Shown: positions 13,551-28,130, counted from the stretch's first letter. The stretch: DNA of 64,000 bases from Trochalopteron elliotii (GCA_024734555.1 JANPWX010000108.1:1546566-1610565); one strand, 5' to 3'. Program-made: numbers and translations. Notes: a model not told the origin generated them from the sequence alone.

Positions 13551-13991
13551 ATTATAATTTCCTGTGGACAGTTAAGGATCATTTCTTCTGCATAGATCAC
13601 TCACTACCTTTAAATTATATGTGCAGGTGTTACTCATTAAACACTGAATTAGGGAAAATCATAAATTTATTGCAAAATACCTGGAAGGAAGACACAGCAT
13701 GTTTCTACATGAAGTGAAGCACTTATTAAAAATTCTTGATAACTTGAGAAATCCTAAAATTAAGAAGCAAGAAAACTAGAAGGACAGTGATCTCAGGTAG
13801 AAGAATAAACTTGTCTCTAACATCTTCTTACTTTCTGTAAGAACATTGCTGATCTTACTTTCTCTTCCTTAATGGGGCTAATGTGCTTCTCCCATTTTGT
13901 ATCAAACAGATTCTTTCTGACTTTGAAGTTGTTTCTAGGGGAATAAGCCACTTGTAAAATATTGGTGGAAATAATTAAGGCAAACCAGAAG

Positions 13992-14018
13992 CCCCCCCCC
14001 CCTTTTTTTTTTTTTTTT
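13992..14018. repeat. poly-C / poly-T tract
   Basis: About eleven C followed by about sixteen T without interruption. On the minus strand this is an A-run followed by a G-run. Confidence 0.95.
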
Positions 14019-17000
14019 AATCTGAGGTATTGAGGATCGGTTTGTATTTTTAAACCTATGGTACACAAGACTCCTTCATCCTGTTCCCATGATCATCTAC
14101 GTCAGAAAAATTTTAATGTACTTGCTGTATCTTCTAGAGTAAGACAATTTATTCCTATAAAATTAACCCTAAGTAAAGTATTTTGGGAAATATTTATTTT
14201 AGAGAGCTCTCTTAATAGGCAGCATGAATTACATTGCACTGTGTTTACGTCTCTTTTGATTAACATTGCTCTATCTAAAGTTATCACACTTATTTTATTG
14301 CATTTTGCATTGTCACATTCTGCCATTTTTGCTGCAGAAAACTCCACTGCTCTATGCTACAGTACAGACCTCTCCTTACAATTGATACTTTGAATGTCCC
14401 TCAGTGAGCTGACCCTACCTGAAATTATGACATGAAATTGTCTACAAGCTTTTATTGTCCTAAGTTAATGCCTCTATATCAGCTAAGTTGGATGTGCTTA
14501 GCTGTCTATTTAGAAATAAAAGTTAATTATTTTGACCCTTAAGGCTTTTGATTTGCATGATACATTTACATAGAAAGTAGGTATCTGCATATAAACACGT
14601 CTCCCCATACATTTATGTGTGCCAGTGTATGTGTATATGCATTACCAAATATTTTCTACAGTAAAGTTTCTGCTCTAAATTATTGTTGTTAAATGAATGT
14701 CCTACTGTTCTAAATAAAATTAAATTGAAGGTGTTATTTATTTGCTGTTACAGATGTTGTTTGGGTCACCACAGATATTTGCTCTTGGCTATTTACTAGC
14801 TAGTAACATCACTTTGAAAAAAATCAGTAGCAAAGATGGCTTTATTATGTCAATGACAATTTCATGAAATGTTTACACGTTTAAAATTAAGGATAGTAAA
14901 GAAATTTTCAGAAGTGTTAACATTGCATTGCAATATTCAAAAATCTGGCTGAGCACAGTTTTAGTCTGTTCTTACGTGAAAAGCAGTCCCCTTGAGATTT
15001 AGATCTCAAAAAAGGGAAGAAAACTGTGAGTGCTTGTCATGCACTGTATGGGAGCTTCAAAGAATATTTTAACAGCTAAAACTGTATGTTTACAGAGAAC
15101 ATAAATAACCACGGGATAGCCCTTATAAGAAACTCTCATTCATTCAGTCCTATTAAATGTCAAAGTGTCTGAGAAAATTAAATAAAAAAGGCCTACTGAT
15201 ATGAACAGACAAACTGCAAGCCTTGTAAAATACATGAAATGGAACTCAGGGCAGAGCTAAGAATTCTAATATAATATAAAGCACATTGCCATAAATCTTT
15301 TCAAGTTACTTACATCATAAAGAATTTACTTACTTCTGGCTACTTGTTGCACATTTCTGAATATTTCTTCATCTTTCCAATTCTTTGAAGTAGTATTGAG
15401 AATCAATAGAAAATGAACCATGAAGGCTCTGAGACCCAGGGGAAATGATGCAAGTAAAAGAGCAGCAAAAGAAATAACAGCAGTGATATAATAACAACAG
15501 AACTCCTTGCCTTCTGCTATAGATTTATATATCTTGTGCTTTTTTATTCATTCAGAATACAGAATATTCTCATTTTAGGTCTTGGTTTAATAAACTAATC
15601 ACTCACTTCCCCTTCCTACTGATGCACCAAATACACCCAGCAATGTAATAGATTTTAGTCATAATCGATTGCAGCCATTTTGAGACATAAAACTGAAAAA
15701 AAATAGAACATTTATTTCCAAAATACTGTTCAACAATAAATGAAAGCTCTGTGATATGTATAGAAAAAATAAATTGATTTCTTCATTATTTTGGGTGAAA
15801 CAGGAGTCTTTTTCATACTACGTCCATACTGAAATGAACTACTATGGCCTTCATTTATCAGCAGTTGGATTTCCTAATAAATTTTTCCAGTTATCATCTA
15901 TTTCTTTATCCCTAGGGGGATTTTTATTAACTGATAAAGCAAACATTCTCATTTTTATATTTATGTCTTAGATATAGAATGTATTGTGTGACAATTTGAA
16001 CAACTTTGTCACATCTGATAAGCTTAAAATGGCAGAATTAGTGCCATCTATTCAAAGCAATAATCGGCATACCCAGTCTTTCAAGAATAGTGTGTAGTAC
16101 ATGATACATGCAAATTTTCTGGGTTTGTTTCTCTGATGCATGGTTAGACAGATGGACTTTACTTTCAGTTCTTCATTTGGTTTTGAGACATACCACAATG
16201 TTGATTTGCTAGCACAAAATTTGGGTTTTCTTAGGAAGATTGAAAGACTTAAAAGGATTCAAACTCTAATGCATATATTATATTAAAATATTTTTTTTGA
16301 TAAAAAGAAAAATCTATAATCTGCATTGGAGATAATCCCAACGATTCAGCCACTCATTCAGATGATCAGATCTGGAGCAGGCTTGTTTGACAGTAGAGCC
16401 AGTATCTTGCTTGTTTAATAGTCCATCCCTGAAATCCAAATCTCTCCAATTTAGCAGCAAGAATCTTATAGGAGATTATAATTACTTTTTTATCTAATTG
16501 TGATAACAATAATGCTTATTTTGCTTTCTCATGGTTGCTTCCTTATTTACCAAAAAAAGAAAAAAAATCCTAAGACCTGTAGAGTTGCTTTCGTCACAAT
16601 TTTGTGCTGAGTAGGTTATTTACCTGATTTACTACCTTTTTTTTAAATTCAGTTAAATGACTCACCCCATAAGATACAGGATTGTGTGTCAGGAGTATAC
16701 TAATATTTCTTAAATGGCTGATGAATATTTTAAAGATCTCCTTTCACGTTTTCTCCTTCATAAAAATGAATTGAGAAGTAATGTGAAAAAATGTGAAAAA
16801 CACTTTGTTATTTTGTTCTAGCAGCTCAGGGTACTTTTTTAATAAATGACAATATTTCCTTTATTATTTGTTTAAGTAATAATAAGCAAAATTAATATGA
16901 TTAAAACCTATTAAACAATCTGGTATGTTCCAGTTTTCATCCTCCAACAAATTTTAGATCATATAAACTGAAGGAAACACATTATTTGTATATATTTTGT

Positions 17001-19647
17001 AACTGATTGTAAAACAATACTACAGCTAAGTAGGTAATAACTCTATGGAGTAACAGAATGTTAGTTTCTCTGACAGTGGGAGACGTCGGTAGGCTATAGA
17101 TTCAGATATATTTAGTTCCTGAGTGGCTGATTTGGCTATCCAAGGAAAATGTAAACATTTTTGTTAATGTTGATGTCTCATGAAGTGGAACTACAAGTAA
17201 TATTTTGTTTTATGATGTGAACCAATTTGAAAAACTTCCATATAATAGAGAAGTGAAGCAAAACAGAGATGCTTTGTCCTGAAAAAAATCAGCCAAGTCT
17301 GAAGGATGGAGAGAAACATTCTTGTGAGAAGTGAAAGCGACTGAAATAGAAAAAGAGAATATTAAATGTTTGATTATTTTGCAGAGGGATTTAATCTGAT
17401 TTATGTTTGTTATTGCTTCCAGTAATTGTAAATTTGTGTTTTAATGACTATAATTAATAACTGATCTCCTTTTTTTCCAAATATACACGAATTTTGGTCA
17501 CTATCACACTAATTTACTATATCCCTTCTGTCTGCAGAAAGATTTATAATATTTCATTACACCTATGGAGAAAATGCTGATTAAGTCCTCCCAAAGGGGA
17601 CAAGTTTAATTTACAAGGAATTATGTGGCATACAACAAAGGAATAAAATAACTGTTCTAAAATGAAGATCAAGATTGTATAGAGGACAGAAGGTCACACT
17701 ACCCCAATGGGTATGTAGAGGAAAAAAAGAGTAAGAGGAATAAGTATCAGGAAATCTCTTTTTGTAATATTAACCTTATTTGTCCCTCAACTCCTTCTCA
17801 GAATTTCTACAGATTTGTTCTGAAATGCCTAACACTCACACTTATTAAAAGAAAAAAAAAATTAAATGCTGAAGAAGAACTATAATAGAAAAATAAGAGA
17901 GTCTTTTTTTTTTGTGGAAAAAGTCATACAGGGAAAAGCACTCAATTTGACTTGAATAAAACATCATCAAAAAGTCTGTTGTATCATTTAGGTGATTAAT
18001 TAATAAATACATTATGAACAATTTTTCAGAGTAATGAAACAAAAAATAGTGTTAGAGGTCAGGTAGCAACAGATATCAATACTGATGTTTTGGAAAGAAA
18101 TTTTCAAAACAGAATTTTATTTTTTTTTTCTTTCAAATAGTCCCCACAACACATAGTTATACAGCACTGTACACAGGAAAGAGTGTATGAGTTCATGGAT
18201 GTGGAGAGAATCAAAAAACCCTGAAAAACATTATTATAAAGACATACAAAAGATAATGAGGGATAGTATGTATCTTAGGAGTAGAATGGAGCAGAGGATG
18301 ACAAGATAAGTAAGTTTTTCTCTTTGCAATTATACCTCTATAATTTCCAAATAATTACACGAATTCTCATGCATTCCAACTAGTTTAAAAAGAGAAGAAA
18401 AAGAAGGCTCTGATAATTAATTTCAGAAAACCAGAAAGTATACAAGTCTTAATGTTAGAGGAAGACTATATTACTAATCCTGTTACTAAGAGTACAAGAA
18501 TATGTATTTTCCCAGTGACTCCTTCCCTTGCCCCAAACCAGCTATTCAAGATAATTAGTGCACAGAGTAATTGAAGACTTTAAATGTTTATAGCCAGGGA
18601 GGTAAACAAGCAATTAGTGGTAGCACAGGTGTGAAAGGAAGTTAAGTGAACTTACAGGGGAGCTATGCTATGCAGTCTATGTTTGCCTTAAAATGTAACA
18701 GTGTATTTAGGGAGATATAGAAGCAAAACAAAACATGCATAAACAAAAAAAAACAACCCAAACAAGCAAATAACCAAGGCAAGGCTGAAAGAGTCAGGAA
18801 GGAATTTGGGTTTAAGGTTGTCTGAAAGAGGCTGTGTCCTTCAAGAAAACAACTTAGGTCTGACACAAAGCAGTATAAATAAAATCAAGGGTGAAAGCTG
18901 CCACAGAAAGTTAGTCTTGGTCATGCTGATATTTCAGATGCACAAAGACATCAACCACTAATGGAAGTTAACTTATCAAGCCTCTTCCTCCCTAAAAGAA
19001 GTGTGGCATACTTTCATGGGGATAATTACTGTTCAAAGACAAGAGACAGGAGTTAATTTTCTGTTCCTTCTTTCTCTCCATATGACAAGAGTTGGCCAAA
19101 CATCTAGTGTCTTTCTGGAGGCACAGAAATAATGAAATGAGTGTATTTTTATTGCCTTGCAGACCTGGATGGCAATCGAAGTAGGCAGAGCCTCCTAGAA
19201 ATCTAATAGGTCTGGTTCCTTATCTTGTGGAAGGATTAGAGAACATCACTCTACTTTCACAGAATTTGTAATCTTTTGTTTTTCTTAATATTATCACAAC
19301 CAAATACCTGTAAAACAGATTTCATACATATCAAGAGTCTCACAGGTACATGCCTGAGAAATTGCTAAACAAGCTGCCTATCTTGGTCTTCAGCTTGACA
19401 TAGAAAAGCATATTTTTTATTTCATAAAGCTATTTCTTGAATTCTAATTAAATAATTTTAGCATGTCATTAATTTAGATAGTTTATACAAAACAATGAAA
19501 AAAAAAACCAAACAAAAATAGTGCACACACAGAGCTGTACCATTTACTCTGGCACAAAGATCATTGTGGCTTATTCATTACTGGAGAAACAAAAGTGGTT
19601 TTCTATCTACTTTTTCCTCTAAGAGAAGAGATTTAGAAAATGACCTT

Positions 19648-19693
19648 GGGGGGAAAAGGGAGGGGAGGGGAGGGATAGGGAAGGAAGGGAAGG
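19648..19693. repeat. (GGGGA)n purine-rich repeat
   Basis: G-rich pentamer units with variants (GGGAGGGGAGGGGAGGG, then GGAAGGAAGGGAAGG). The strand is all purine apart from one T. Confidence 0.85.
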
Positions 19694-21129
19694 CCTCTTT
19701 CTAAATAGTTAACATGCATTTATTATTTATTTAAGGCATTAACAGTGTTTTATGAAATATATACAACCATTTCATACAAAAGACAACATTCACTTGGACA
19801 TATATATTTTCAAATGCATGTTTTGTTTTGCAAAGGTTCTGCATATATAGCAAAATATTCAATTGAATCAATATCTTCAGCATCCAGCTTCAATCAATTG
19901 TGAGACAGTAAATTGAAAGCAATTATTTATACTAACCTTAAACTTTGATTTTTTAACTTTTTTATTACAAGAGAAAGCTAAGAAAGTTAAATGTCTTTTA
20001 ATACTATAATGAAATTCTCATTAAGTATTTTCTGTAGCTATTTATTAAACTGTTAAAAGAAAAAATATATTAGATATAAATTTATGCCTTCAGGCTAATA
20101 ATATTACAATTAAAGTTAAGCATTTAGAAGACATTTAATCTCTACAACTAGTTTATGAGCAGCTTATATTGCAATATATGCTTCACCACTCTGGTCCTGG
20201 TAGAATTACTTTATTTCAAATGCCCCAGAGGTAGCCTGAGGCAAAACCTCCTCCTTATCCCTCTACTCTTACAATCCTTTTCCTATGTATGACCTACTGT
20301 GAGCTACTTACATATATCTGGCTCCAAGTACTCCAGTTGCTTGTTCACACATCTTAGAGCAATACTGCTGCATTGTCAAATCCAGCTAAATGAAGCTTTA
20401 TACAGGGAAGATTCATTAGTCTGTTTTATTAGGTAAATGATTGACTGCACTAAGAGGCTAGAATGAAACTTTATAGCTTGCAGTACTTGAAGAAAGGAAA
20501 AATGGAACAGCTGTTATAAACAGCCATGTCAGATTTAGTGCAATGAAATAAAAGTCAAGACAGAGACGGGGGAAATAAGGTGACTTTGTCCTTTAATACA
20601 ATACACATTATGTAGTAAATATCTGTTTAACTGAATGTGGAATTGGGGAAATTATAAGACAGGATGTGGAAAAGGAATTAACTTCAAAGAAATTAGAACA
20701 ATTATGATGGAACACATTTAAATTTAGTGTTATGCAGAAGTATTAAAACCCCCTATAATTATTATTATACTTATAGAATGCTCACATTTATAATATGTGC
20801 AAGAATATTGTATAATTTTTTGGGGTTCTTTTTACCTACTTTCGCAGCTAGAGTAGTAAAAGACAGGACTTACGCAGATTTTAATTCTTATGGTGTCTTA
20901 TGGTGCTGACAGATTGCAAGTACAACATCAAAACAAAGCAAAAAGGAAATTAACAGGGGTACAGGGATCCTCCAGAACTCAGACATGTCCAGTTACATAA
21001 GGAAAATTATTTTTCTGGATCAAATCTCTTAAATATCAAGAGCGTGCTTGTTCCTGTTATGTAGGAGAATATTCGCCATACATTTTCCACACTTACTTTT
21101 GCTTGATTCTAAGCTAAAAGTTCTATATG

Positions 21130-21166
21130 CAAACAAACAAACAAACAAACAAACAACAACAACAAA
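21130..21166. repeat. (CAAA)n then (CAA)n microsatellite
   Basis: About six CAAA units are followed directly by four CAA units. Confidence 0.92.
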
Positions 21167-24100
21167 ATCAAAAGCAACCTAAAGTATTTACCAGCAACAC
21201 CATACATTTAAATAGAAAATGCTGAAATAGTTTTAATAAAAATAGTTTTATCATGGGATTGCTTCTCTTGCTGGGAAATAATGTTGTCAAAATAAACAAA
21301 TGGGTTACTTAAAATCCTCCTTTTGTAATATATGACCAACTACCTTTTAAAACTATCACTACAGCATCTGTTCCTGAACCTCTATATTCTAATCTTTTTT
21401 TGTAGAGAAGATACATATTTGGGGCATTGATAAAATAGATAGAATAGAAATTACTAAACTAGACCTTTCTAAAAGAAGCAGATGATGTTTTCCACAGCCT
21501 CTTTCACAGGCAATTTTTAATAAGTATCTTACAAAGTCAGAGTCTGTTCCCACTCTATTTTAATAACTACAATCACCTGACACTTATCAATTGAATGCTA
21601 TCCGGTTACAATAGGTCAGCTAATTATCCTGATCATTAACCTTTAAGAGTACAGAGGCTATGATAATCAATGCCACCCTTGCTGTGTGCCACATCATCTA
21701 ACGAGTCTGTGTCAGAAAACGAACCCTTTCACCTCCCAATGGTGCAGGTTTTCATCATTAACTTCCTTAGTCATTTTGTTTCTTAAAAGGATATGAGAAA
21801 ACCTGGCACCTGGCATGAATCAGCTTATTAAAAGAAATGCATAAAATAAAACTGGTTACTGAAGATGGAATAAAGGTAACAATATTTCCAAAAGGTTGTA
21901 TGAATCATGGTACAGTTTGAAAGCATTAGGAAATTTTTAATAGTCAGAAAAGTGGCAGAAAGTAGCAATCCATTAAATATAAGTAAAAATCTTCTGCATC
22001 TAACTAGTTTATAGTTGAATGGAAAACACTATCATAAACAGAATAGAGAGTAGCAATTTAGGAAATGCAATTCATTTACCCCAGCAAACTTTTACGCCTT
22101 TTTTTAGTTTCAGTTTCATGTAAGTCATAAGATAATATTCTCCTTCACCTGAAGAATACATAACACAGGAGCATGCAAAGTGACAAAAGGCAAGGTGTGC
22201 ATATGAATCTCAGTAAATGGCTAGAATTAAGCATGTAGTATCAGGTCATTATCTAATAATCAAAGGAGTGATAAAGGCTTATCCTCTTCAGGAGAATCTT
22301 CATCCTCGGTACTTCACAGTTAGGTGACTCACTCTCTGGAAATAACTATTTCTTTCAAGTGTCTTTTGGTCTTATTAAACTCTTAGTGCCAATTCCTATT
22401 TTTCAAAGGGCTTAAGTCAGGAATATGAATCCCAATTAGACATGAATTGATGGCCACTCCCAGTGTACTGAAACCTGAGCAGGGGATGTTTTTCAACATT
22501 TTCATAGTGTCAGAGCGCCAATTTTTTTTTTCAACATGGTGGACTGATAATTTTCTTTTAGTAGGCAGATAGACAGTATCAGAATTGTGATCCTGAAAAA
22601 CACGTACATAAGGTGGTAGTAGACATGGCAGCTTCCAGAGAAAGGCATGGGCTACTGTGCTGTCCTCTCTGCTTCCTGCCCAAAAGCCTTATCATGTCAG
22701 AGTTGGCATGGAGTCCAAGACAGCACTGGATGGTCCATCTGCTTTCTGAAGTCATGCTGAGATCATGGCACCACCCTCAAAAGTGATGCAATTCTATCTA
22801 TGAAGAAACTTCTTACCAGAGGATTCTCTTGCACTGAAGACTGAAAGATCAAGAATTATGTTGTTTCTCAAACAAGGAATGAATGGAACAAAATATTTTA
22901 TTTGGAAACCAGTGAAGATAAAGGAATTGCCATTAATTTGAGTCTCAGCATGGTTTGTTTAGGAGGCAGGAATCACAGTACACTGGTTACTGAGCAGTTG
23001 TATGAGTATGCAGAGTCTGGAGCAATGCTAAAAGGACTGTGATAGATTTCAGTAGAGGATCACTTTGATCTCTGCCCTGACCCTTGATTCGTCTTTCTGC
23101 CTATTGCTGTACCACAAAATTTCACATTCCAGTAACTTTCTAACTATAGCTTTAATTTAAATAAGGAAGCGCCAGTGGCAGGAGGGTGCCTCTAAAATCA
23201 GTAATCATTTTAATGCATGACACAAAACCAGAAGTTTTTTCTTGATGTCTTCTTTTTGTTCTTATTCTGAGCATATGATTTATGGCCCGTAATCTTGATT
23301 CATGCCTCCTAATTTGTCACTCTTGATTTCTGATATATGAGCAGATGTAGGACCTTGAAACAGATTTGACTTTTCATGATAGGAAAAAATATTTTTGAGA
23401 TCTTGCTCAATAATTTTAATGGTAATGGTAATATGTTATAGAAATACACATTGCTGCATGTGTAAAACACCTGAAAACAGAGAGACAAGATAAAAATACA
23501 TCCTTTTTTATTAAAAATATAAAACCTTCCAGTTACTGTTTTTCAAAGCTAAATTATTTGCAACTGAAATGTTTATTGTGTGAAATTAGTTAAATTGGCA
23601 AAATGTTATTAACTACTAGAAATGCAATTCTGAAAAAGATGGCAAATAAATTAGAAAAGCATCTGATGGAAACCTAGGCATGGAGCTGTATTTAAAGACT
23701 GAATCATACATTAACAAAGTGAACAAACAAGAACAAGCTGTGAAATACATGGTTTTTACAGAAGAAGAAAGCTCCAGCAAACAAACAAAAAATATGGACT
23801 TGGGCCAAACTCCAAACACAGCTATTATGGGATTTTATTTAAAAATATTTTGGGAGATTAACATGACAAAGGATAGTGTACAGCTTATGAAAAGATGTGT
23901 AAAAAGTATCACCATAGAAACTTGCTTGAGAAAATCAGGATCTCTCTTCAAACTCTGGCATAAATTTGTGTAATTTGACTTATGTGAATGAAGATCTTTC
24001 ACAGAGAAACACTGAAAACTTCATTAGTATGGGAAAGAAAAGGAGATAAATTTTAAGAACAAAATGAAGCTGTGCAGGAGATAATCTAGACCATGAGAAA

Positions 24101-26299
24101 AGTACCCATCTGTTGTCTAAGATAAGACAAACGCTTCCACAATCTATTCAGTGATGGAACTGTTAAAGGAAAAAAAAGTTATTTTCATGATCAGTGTAAA
24201 GCAAAATATTTTAAAGAATCGTTTTACAATCCTTAGGTGTGTACTAAGAAACAGAAGGGTGTTTTACTTTCCAGCTATTAGCCCATGTCTGTCAGAGCTG
24301 AAATATTTTGGGGAATTGAATGTAGTTTTAGCTGTGACTTCAACTAAAAAGATATTTAAAGTTTTTAGACACAAAGAAGAATGTTATTATTGGAGTTCTC
24401 TTTCAAAATATGCTTTGTTTTTCACTCAGTTGTGTTTAAATTACAGTTTCTTGGCTCCCTCCCTTCATATGAAAGCTGAAATTATATGCAGCTCCCTAGA
24501 AGGGCTGTCAGAGGCTGTAAGTTTGTATCTTTACTCTCTGCCTCTGGTAACTGTAAAAAAATGAGGTGAAACCAAGCATTAAAAAAATCTTAGAAATAAA
24601 TGGTCACCTTCCTGCAGCTTATTGGCCAATTCAAGGGGAACATGACTTTTCCCAGGAGGCAAAATGTGGAATTGACAATAATCATAGGGCTGAAACCCTC
24701 CTTTTTCACATCTGCCTCAAATTAGATTAGCTTGTTTCAAAGTGAATTTCCTTTTAGAAATTATTTCTTCTGAAAATCTTCATGTTTTTACTTTCTTACA
24801 CTTATAGGTAAAATTATAAGAGTAATATAAAAAAAATCTCTTCATCTTAATGTATTCATTGCTGTACCACTTGATTAATTAATAAAAGGAGGCACAGTTT
24901 TTACCAAGACACATTTCACATTATTGCCTCAAGTCTCTTGCTTTCTACTTATTGATTAGAGATTCATGACACTGTTTCATTCTCTCAAAATTATTTCTTA
25001 ATCTTCAGCCTCATCTGCTTCAATCCAAATTATATTCATCATATTTACTCAGCACCTACTCTCTAATTCACAGTCTAGAAAGTGCATCTGTGTCTTATTC
25101 CTGACAAGGGCCATATTTTTGACTTCCTCATCAACTTCCTGGACCAAAACAAACCAATATATACAGTTTTGCAGAAATGGATGAGGCTTTCATGCTTATT
25201 TACCTGCTTGAAAGTCTAGAGATTTGCATTAATTACCCCCAGCTTTGATAAAACAGCCTTTTCCTGGATTTATGCATTCATAATGCTGTGCATCTCAGTG
25301 TTATGGTCTTTGAAGTTTCCATGCTTCCAAAGGCTTTCATCTGTCACAAATGGAAATGAGCTTGTACAGATGGGGCCAGGTTGCAGTGGCATAACTCCAT
25401 CAGTAGAAAATTTACTCCTTGATATTTGAAATATTAGGAACAATTATATGTCATATATATTTAATCACAGTGTATTGTAACTAATAAACTACAGAAGAAG
25501 CATGAATAGCTAAAATTGACTTCAAAAGTAGAAAAGCAAGAATTATCTCTGTTGTTTTCTGTTTAGTCTGGAAAGCAAATATAGATAATAGTTCCAGAAA
25601 ACACAGATACATTTCTCATCAGAGCAAACAAAGTTTTTCACAGGTATTTTAGGTATTACTACAATTTATAACAAGGTGTTTGAGGGTATCATTCGTGAAT
25701 GACTAGTAGATAAGAAGGTAGTTCAAACATATAATCAATCTCATGAATACTGCAGAACAGGAATGTCAGAATTTAAAAAGCCTTGTGAAACTAGGACCCT
25801 GCTGGCCAGCTCAATCTAGTTGGTGCTCAATAAGTTCTAAAGACACTCTTAAGAAACTCAGATATGAAATCTTTGAAAATGTTATGCGTCATATTCATAA
25901 AATCATCAAAGACTCAATTATGAGTCCCTGAATCTCAGATACAAATCACTGAATTGATATGAATCTCAGATATGAATCTCCTATCTCTGAATTAGTTCAT
26001 TAAGACAATATATGGCTCAAATCATTATTGAAATCAAAGAGTGGGAAGGTGACTTTCATTTGTTGCTAAAAAGAACTTTCTGGATCAGTGTCATGTTTTG
26101 GTGCAGACGGTGAAAAAAAATTGGTGTCTATATAAATAAACATGGTATACCAAATTAAAACACAAGCTGTTTTCGTGCATGCCTCATAGATACATTAGCC
26201 TTTAAAGAATCAATAGGATTGCGCATAAAGATCCTTCCAAAAATACTTCAGGAAGATCTCACATCATTGTTCCTAAAAAATAAAATTCTAATGAGCTGC

Positions 26300-26809
26300 T
26301 GTGGTTCTGCCCCTGGCAGCAGATCAGCCCCATGCAACCATTAGGTCACTCCCCATAGTGGGTGGGGGAGAAGTTAGAAATTTAAAAGTGAAAATTTGTG
26401 AGATGAGATTAAGAGACTTTAATGGGTAAAGGAAAAGGTGGGCATAAAAGGCAAACCAAAACGAGGAATTCTTCCACCACTTTGGATGGGCAAGCAGGAG
26501 TTCATCCATCTCCAGAAAAGCCAGGCTCCATCATGCATAGTGGTGACTTGAGAAAAATGCCATAACTGAACGATTTTCCTCCTTATTCCTCACAACTTGC
26601 ATTGCTGAGCATGGCACTGTATGGTATGGGGTATCCCTTTGGTCAGTGAGAGTCAGGTGTCCCACCTCTGTTCCCTCCCAAACTCTCATGCACCCCACCC
26701 TGCTTGCTTTCAAGGCTGTGTGAGAAGCACTAGACAATCATTTCACACAAGATGTTGTATATGCATTTCTAGGAAGCAAATTAGCTCTGTCCCAGTCAAA
26801 ACCAGTACA
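26300..26809 (-). mobile_element. Avian ERVL-like LTR, second subtype
   Basis: On the plus strand it starts TGTGGTTCTGCCCC and ends 'aaaccagtaca', again TG...CA. Internal blocks include 'gagatgagattaagagac' with an ATTAAA hexamer on the minus strand at 26418-26423. Others are 'gaattcttccaccact', 'ggtatggggtatccctttgg' and 'agctctgtcccagtcaaaac'. It shares the outer ends and the 'atccctttgg' block with the LTR at 12930 but differs through the middle, so it is a different subfamily. Sense is minus. No internal sequence is attached and no clear target-site duplication is visible. Confidence 0.83.
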
Positions 26810-27819
26810 GGAGATAAGAGATATAGTGTCTCTGTGCCTCAGCAAACAAAAAATAATAATTAAAAAAAAAATAAAACCAACAAGATGTTAATTTTCAGTA
26901 CAGTTCCAGTGCTGGAACCCTACCAGAATACCTGTGGAATGTCTAGTATATGCATCACAGATAAAGGAAAAAGGATGAATAGTGAGGGGTAAAATTTGTA
27001 TGTGACATACAATTTCGTACAAATTTGTGATCACTGGCTTAAATCTGGCTGCAGAAGTGAAGGAATATTTCATAATGTTGAATGACAACACTGTAAAGGA
27101 AATTCAGTATTGATAACTAGGAATAGTATAAGAAAAAAGGATGAATGATGACATGGAACAGGGCACAGATTTAGTTTGGAATTTTTAGGAAAAAAGCCTG
27201 TTAGGAAAGGATACGGAAATTCCATGCAAAAAAAGACTAGAAATTAAATACCAAATTATTATGTATCTGTTACAATTAAGGCAACAGCAAAAAATGGAGG
27301 GCTGAAATTACCAAGCAACAAATTTAGAGCAAACAAAATTGAGTAACTTGTGTATGATGTATAATTACACAGTGGAACTCATGAATGCAGACAATAGAAC
27401 TGTAAAGAGATTTTTGAAAGGACTAGGAAATTCAGAGAAAGGAAGTCATTGTTATCTATTTAGAAACGTGGTAAAGTATAATCTTTGTTTCAAGAGATGT
27501 TTTACTCATTGATTGTTGTAGCTGGAAGACTGTATCTGTCAAAAACCCTGTAATTGCATCAGTCATTGAGTATGTCTGTGATCTTTAACTGTATTTGCTT
27601 TGGTTCTTAGTACCTTTTACTTTCATTTCTCTTTCAGATTGCTAACAAAAAAATAATTAACTAGATTGAATGAAGCTTTATTGGGAGACAGTGGAGCTGT
27701 TGTATTTTTAGTGAAGGGAAGAATGGAATGCAAGTGGTGAAGGAGAAGAATTCTTCAGTTGGCAGTGGAATGTGTGGCGAAGTGGGGTAATTCTTGTGGG
27801 CACTACTAAAAAGTTTCAA
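26810..27819. other. AT-rich unique sequence
   Basis: About 1 kb between an LTR and a CR1 fragment. It begins with an A-rich tract (about 26846-26880) and otherwise shows nothing recognisable. Confidence 0.5.
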
Positions 27820-28130
27820 TTTGACAACCCTTTTAGTAACAGAATTTTTCTCAATGTATGATCTAAACCTCCCTTAGCACAGCCTGAGACCTTTTCCTCT
27901 TGTCCTATTGCTTTTTACCTGAGAGAAGAGACCAGTCCCTGCTTTGCTATGTCCTTCTTTCAAGTACTTATAGAGGCGATAAGGTCCTTTCTGATCTTCC
28001 TGTTCTCCAGAACAAACAATCCCACTTCTCTCAGCCAGTCCACACGAGACTTGTACTCCAGACCTTTCATCAGCTTTGTTGCCCTTGTAGGCACTCCAGT
28101 TATCTGACTTGTCCTACCAGTTTCCATGAT
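27820..28130 (-). mobile_element. CR1: CR1 LINE internal 3' fragment
   Basis: Blocks typical of inverted CR1 follow in order: 'gacaacccttttag', 'gatctaaacctccctt', 'cttttcctcttgtcctattg', 'gagagaagagacc', 'gataaggtcctttctgat', 'ctcagccagtcca' and 'catcagctttgttgcccttg'. The extreme 3' end (ATTCTATG-type repeat) is absent, so the copy has lost its terminus by deletion or rearrangement. The two overlapping frames of over 110 codons are shadows of the repeat. Confidence 0.93.

Larger units (their letters stand above)
13551..26299. other. AT-rich unique sequence
   Basis: Almost 13 kb without a gene or interspersed repeat that I recognise. It contains a C-run joined to a T-run at 13992-14018, a GGGGA-type purine repeat at 19648-19693 and a CAAA/CAA microsatellite at 21130-21166. 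A small imperfect direct repeat of 'gaatctcagata' lies at 25930-25980. A 137-codon plus-strand frame at 24151-24564 has AT-driven composition and is not supported. Older, unrecognised repeats may be hidden here. Confidence 0.4.

Noticed and set aside
24151..24564. 137-codon plus-strand frame
   Set aside because: Composition matches local AT-rich DNA; no recognisable motif; expected by chance in 64 kb.
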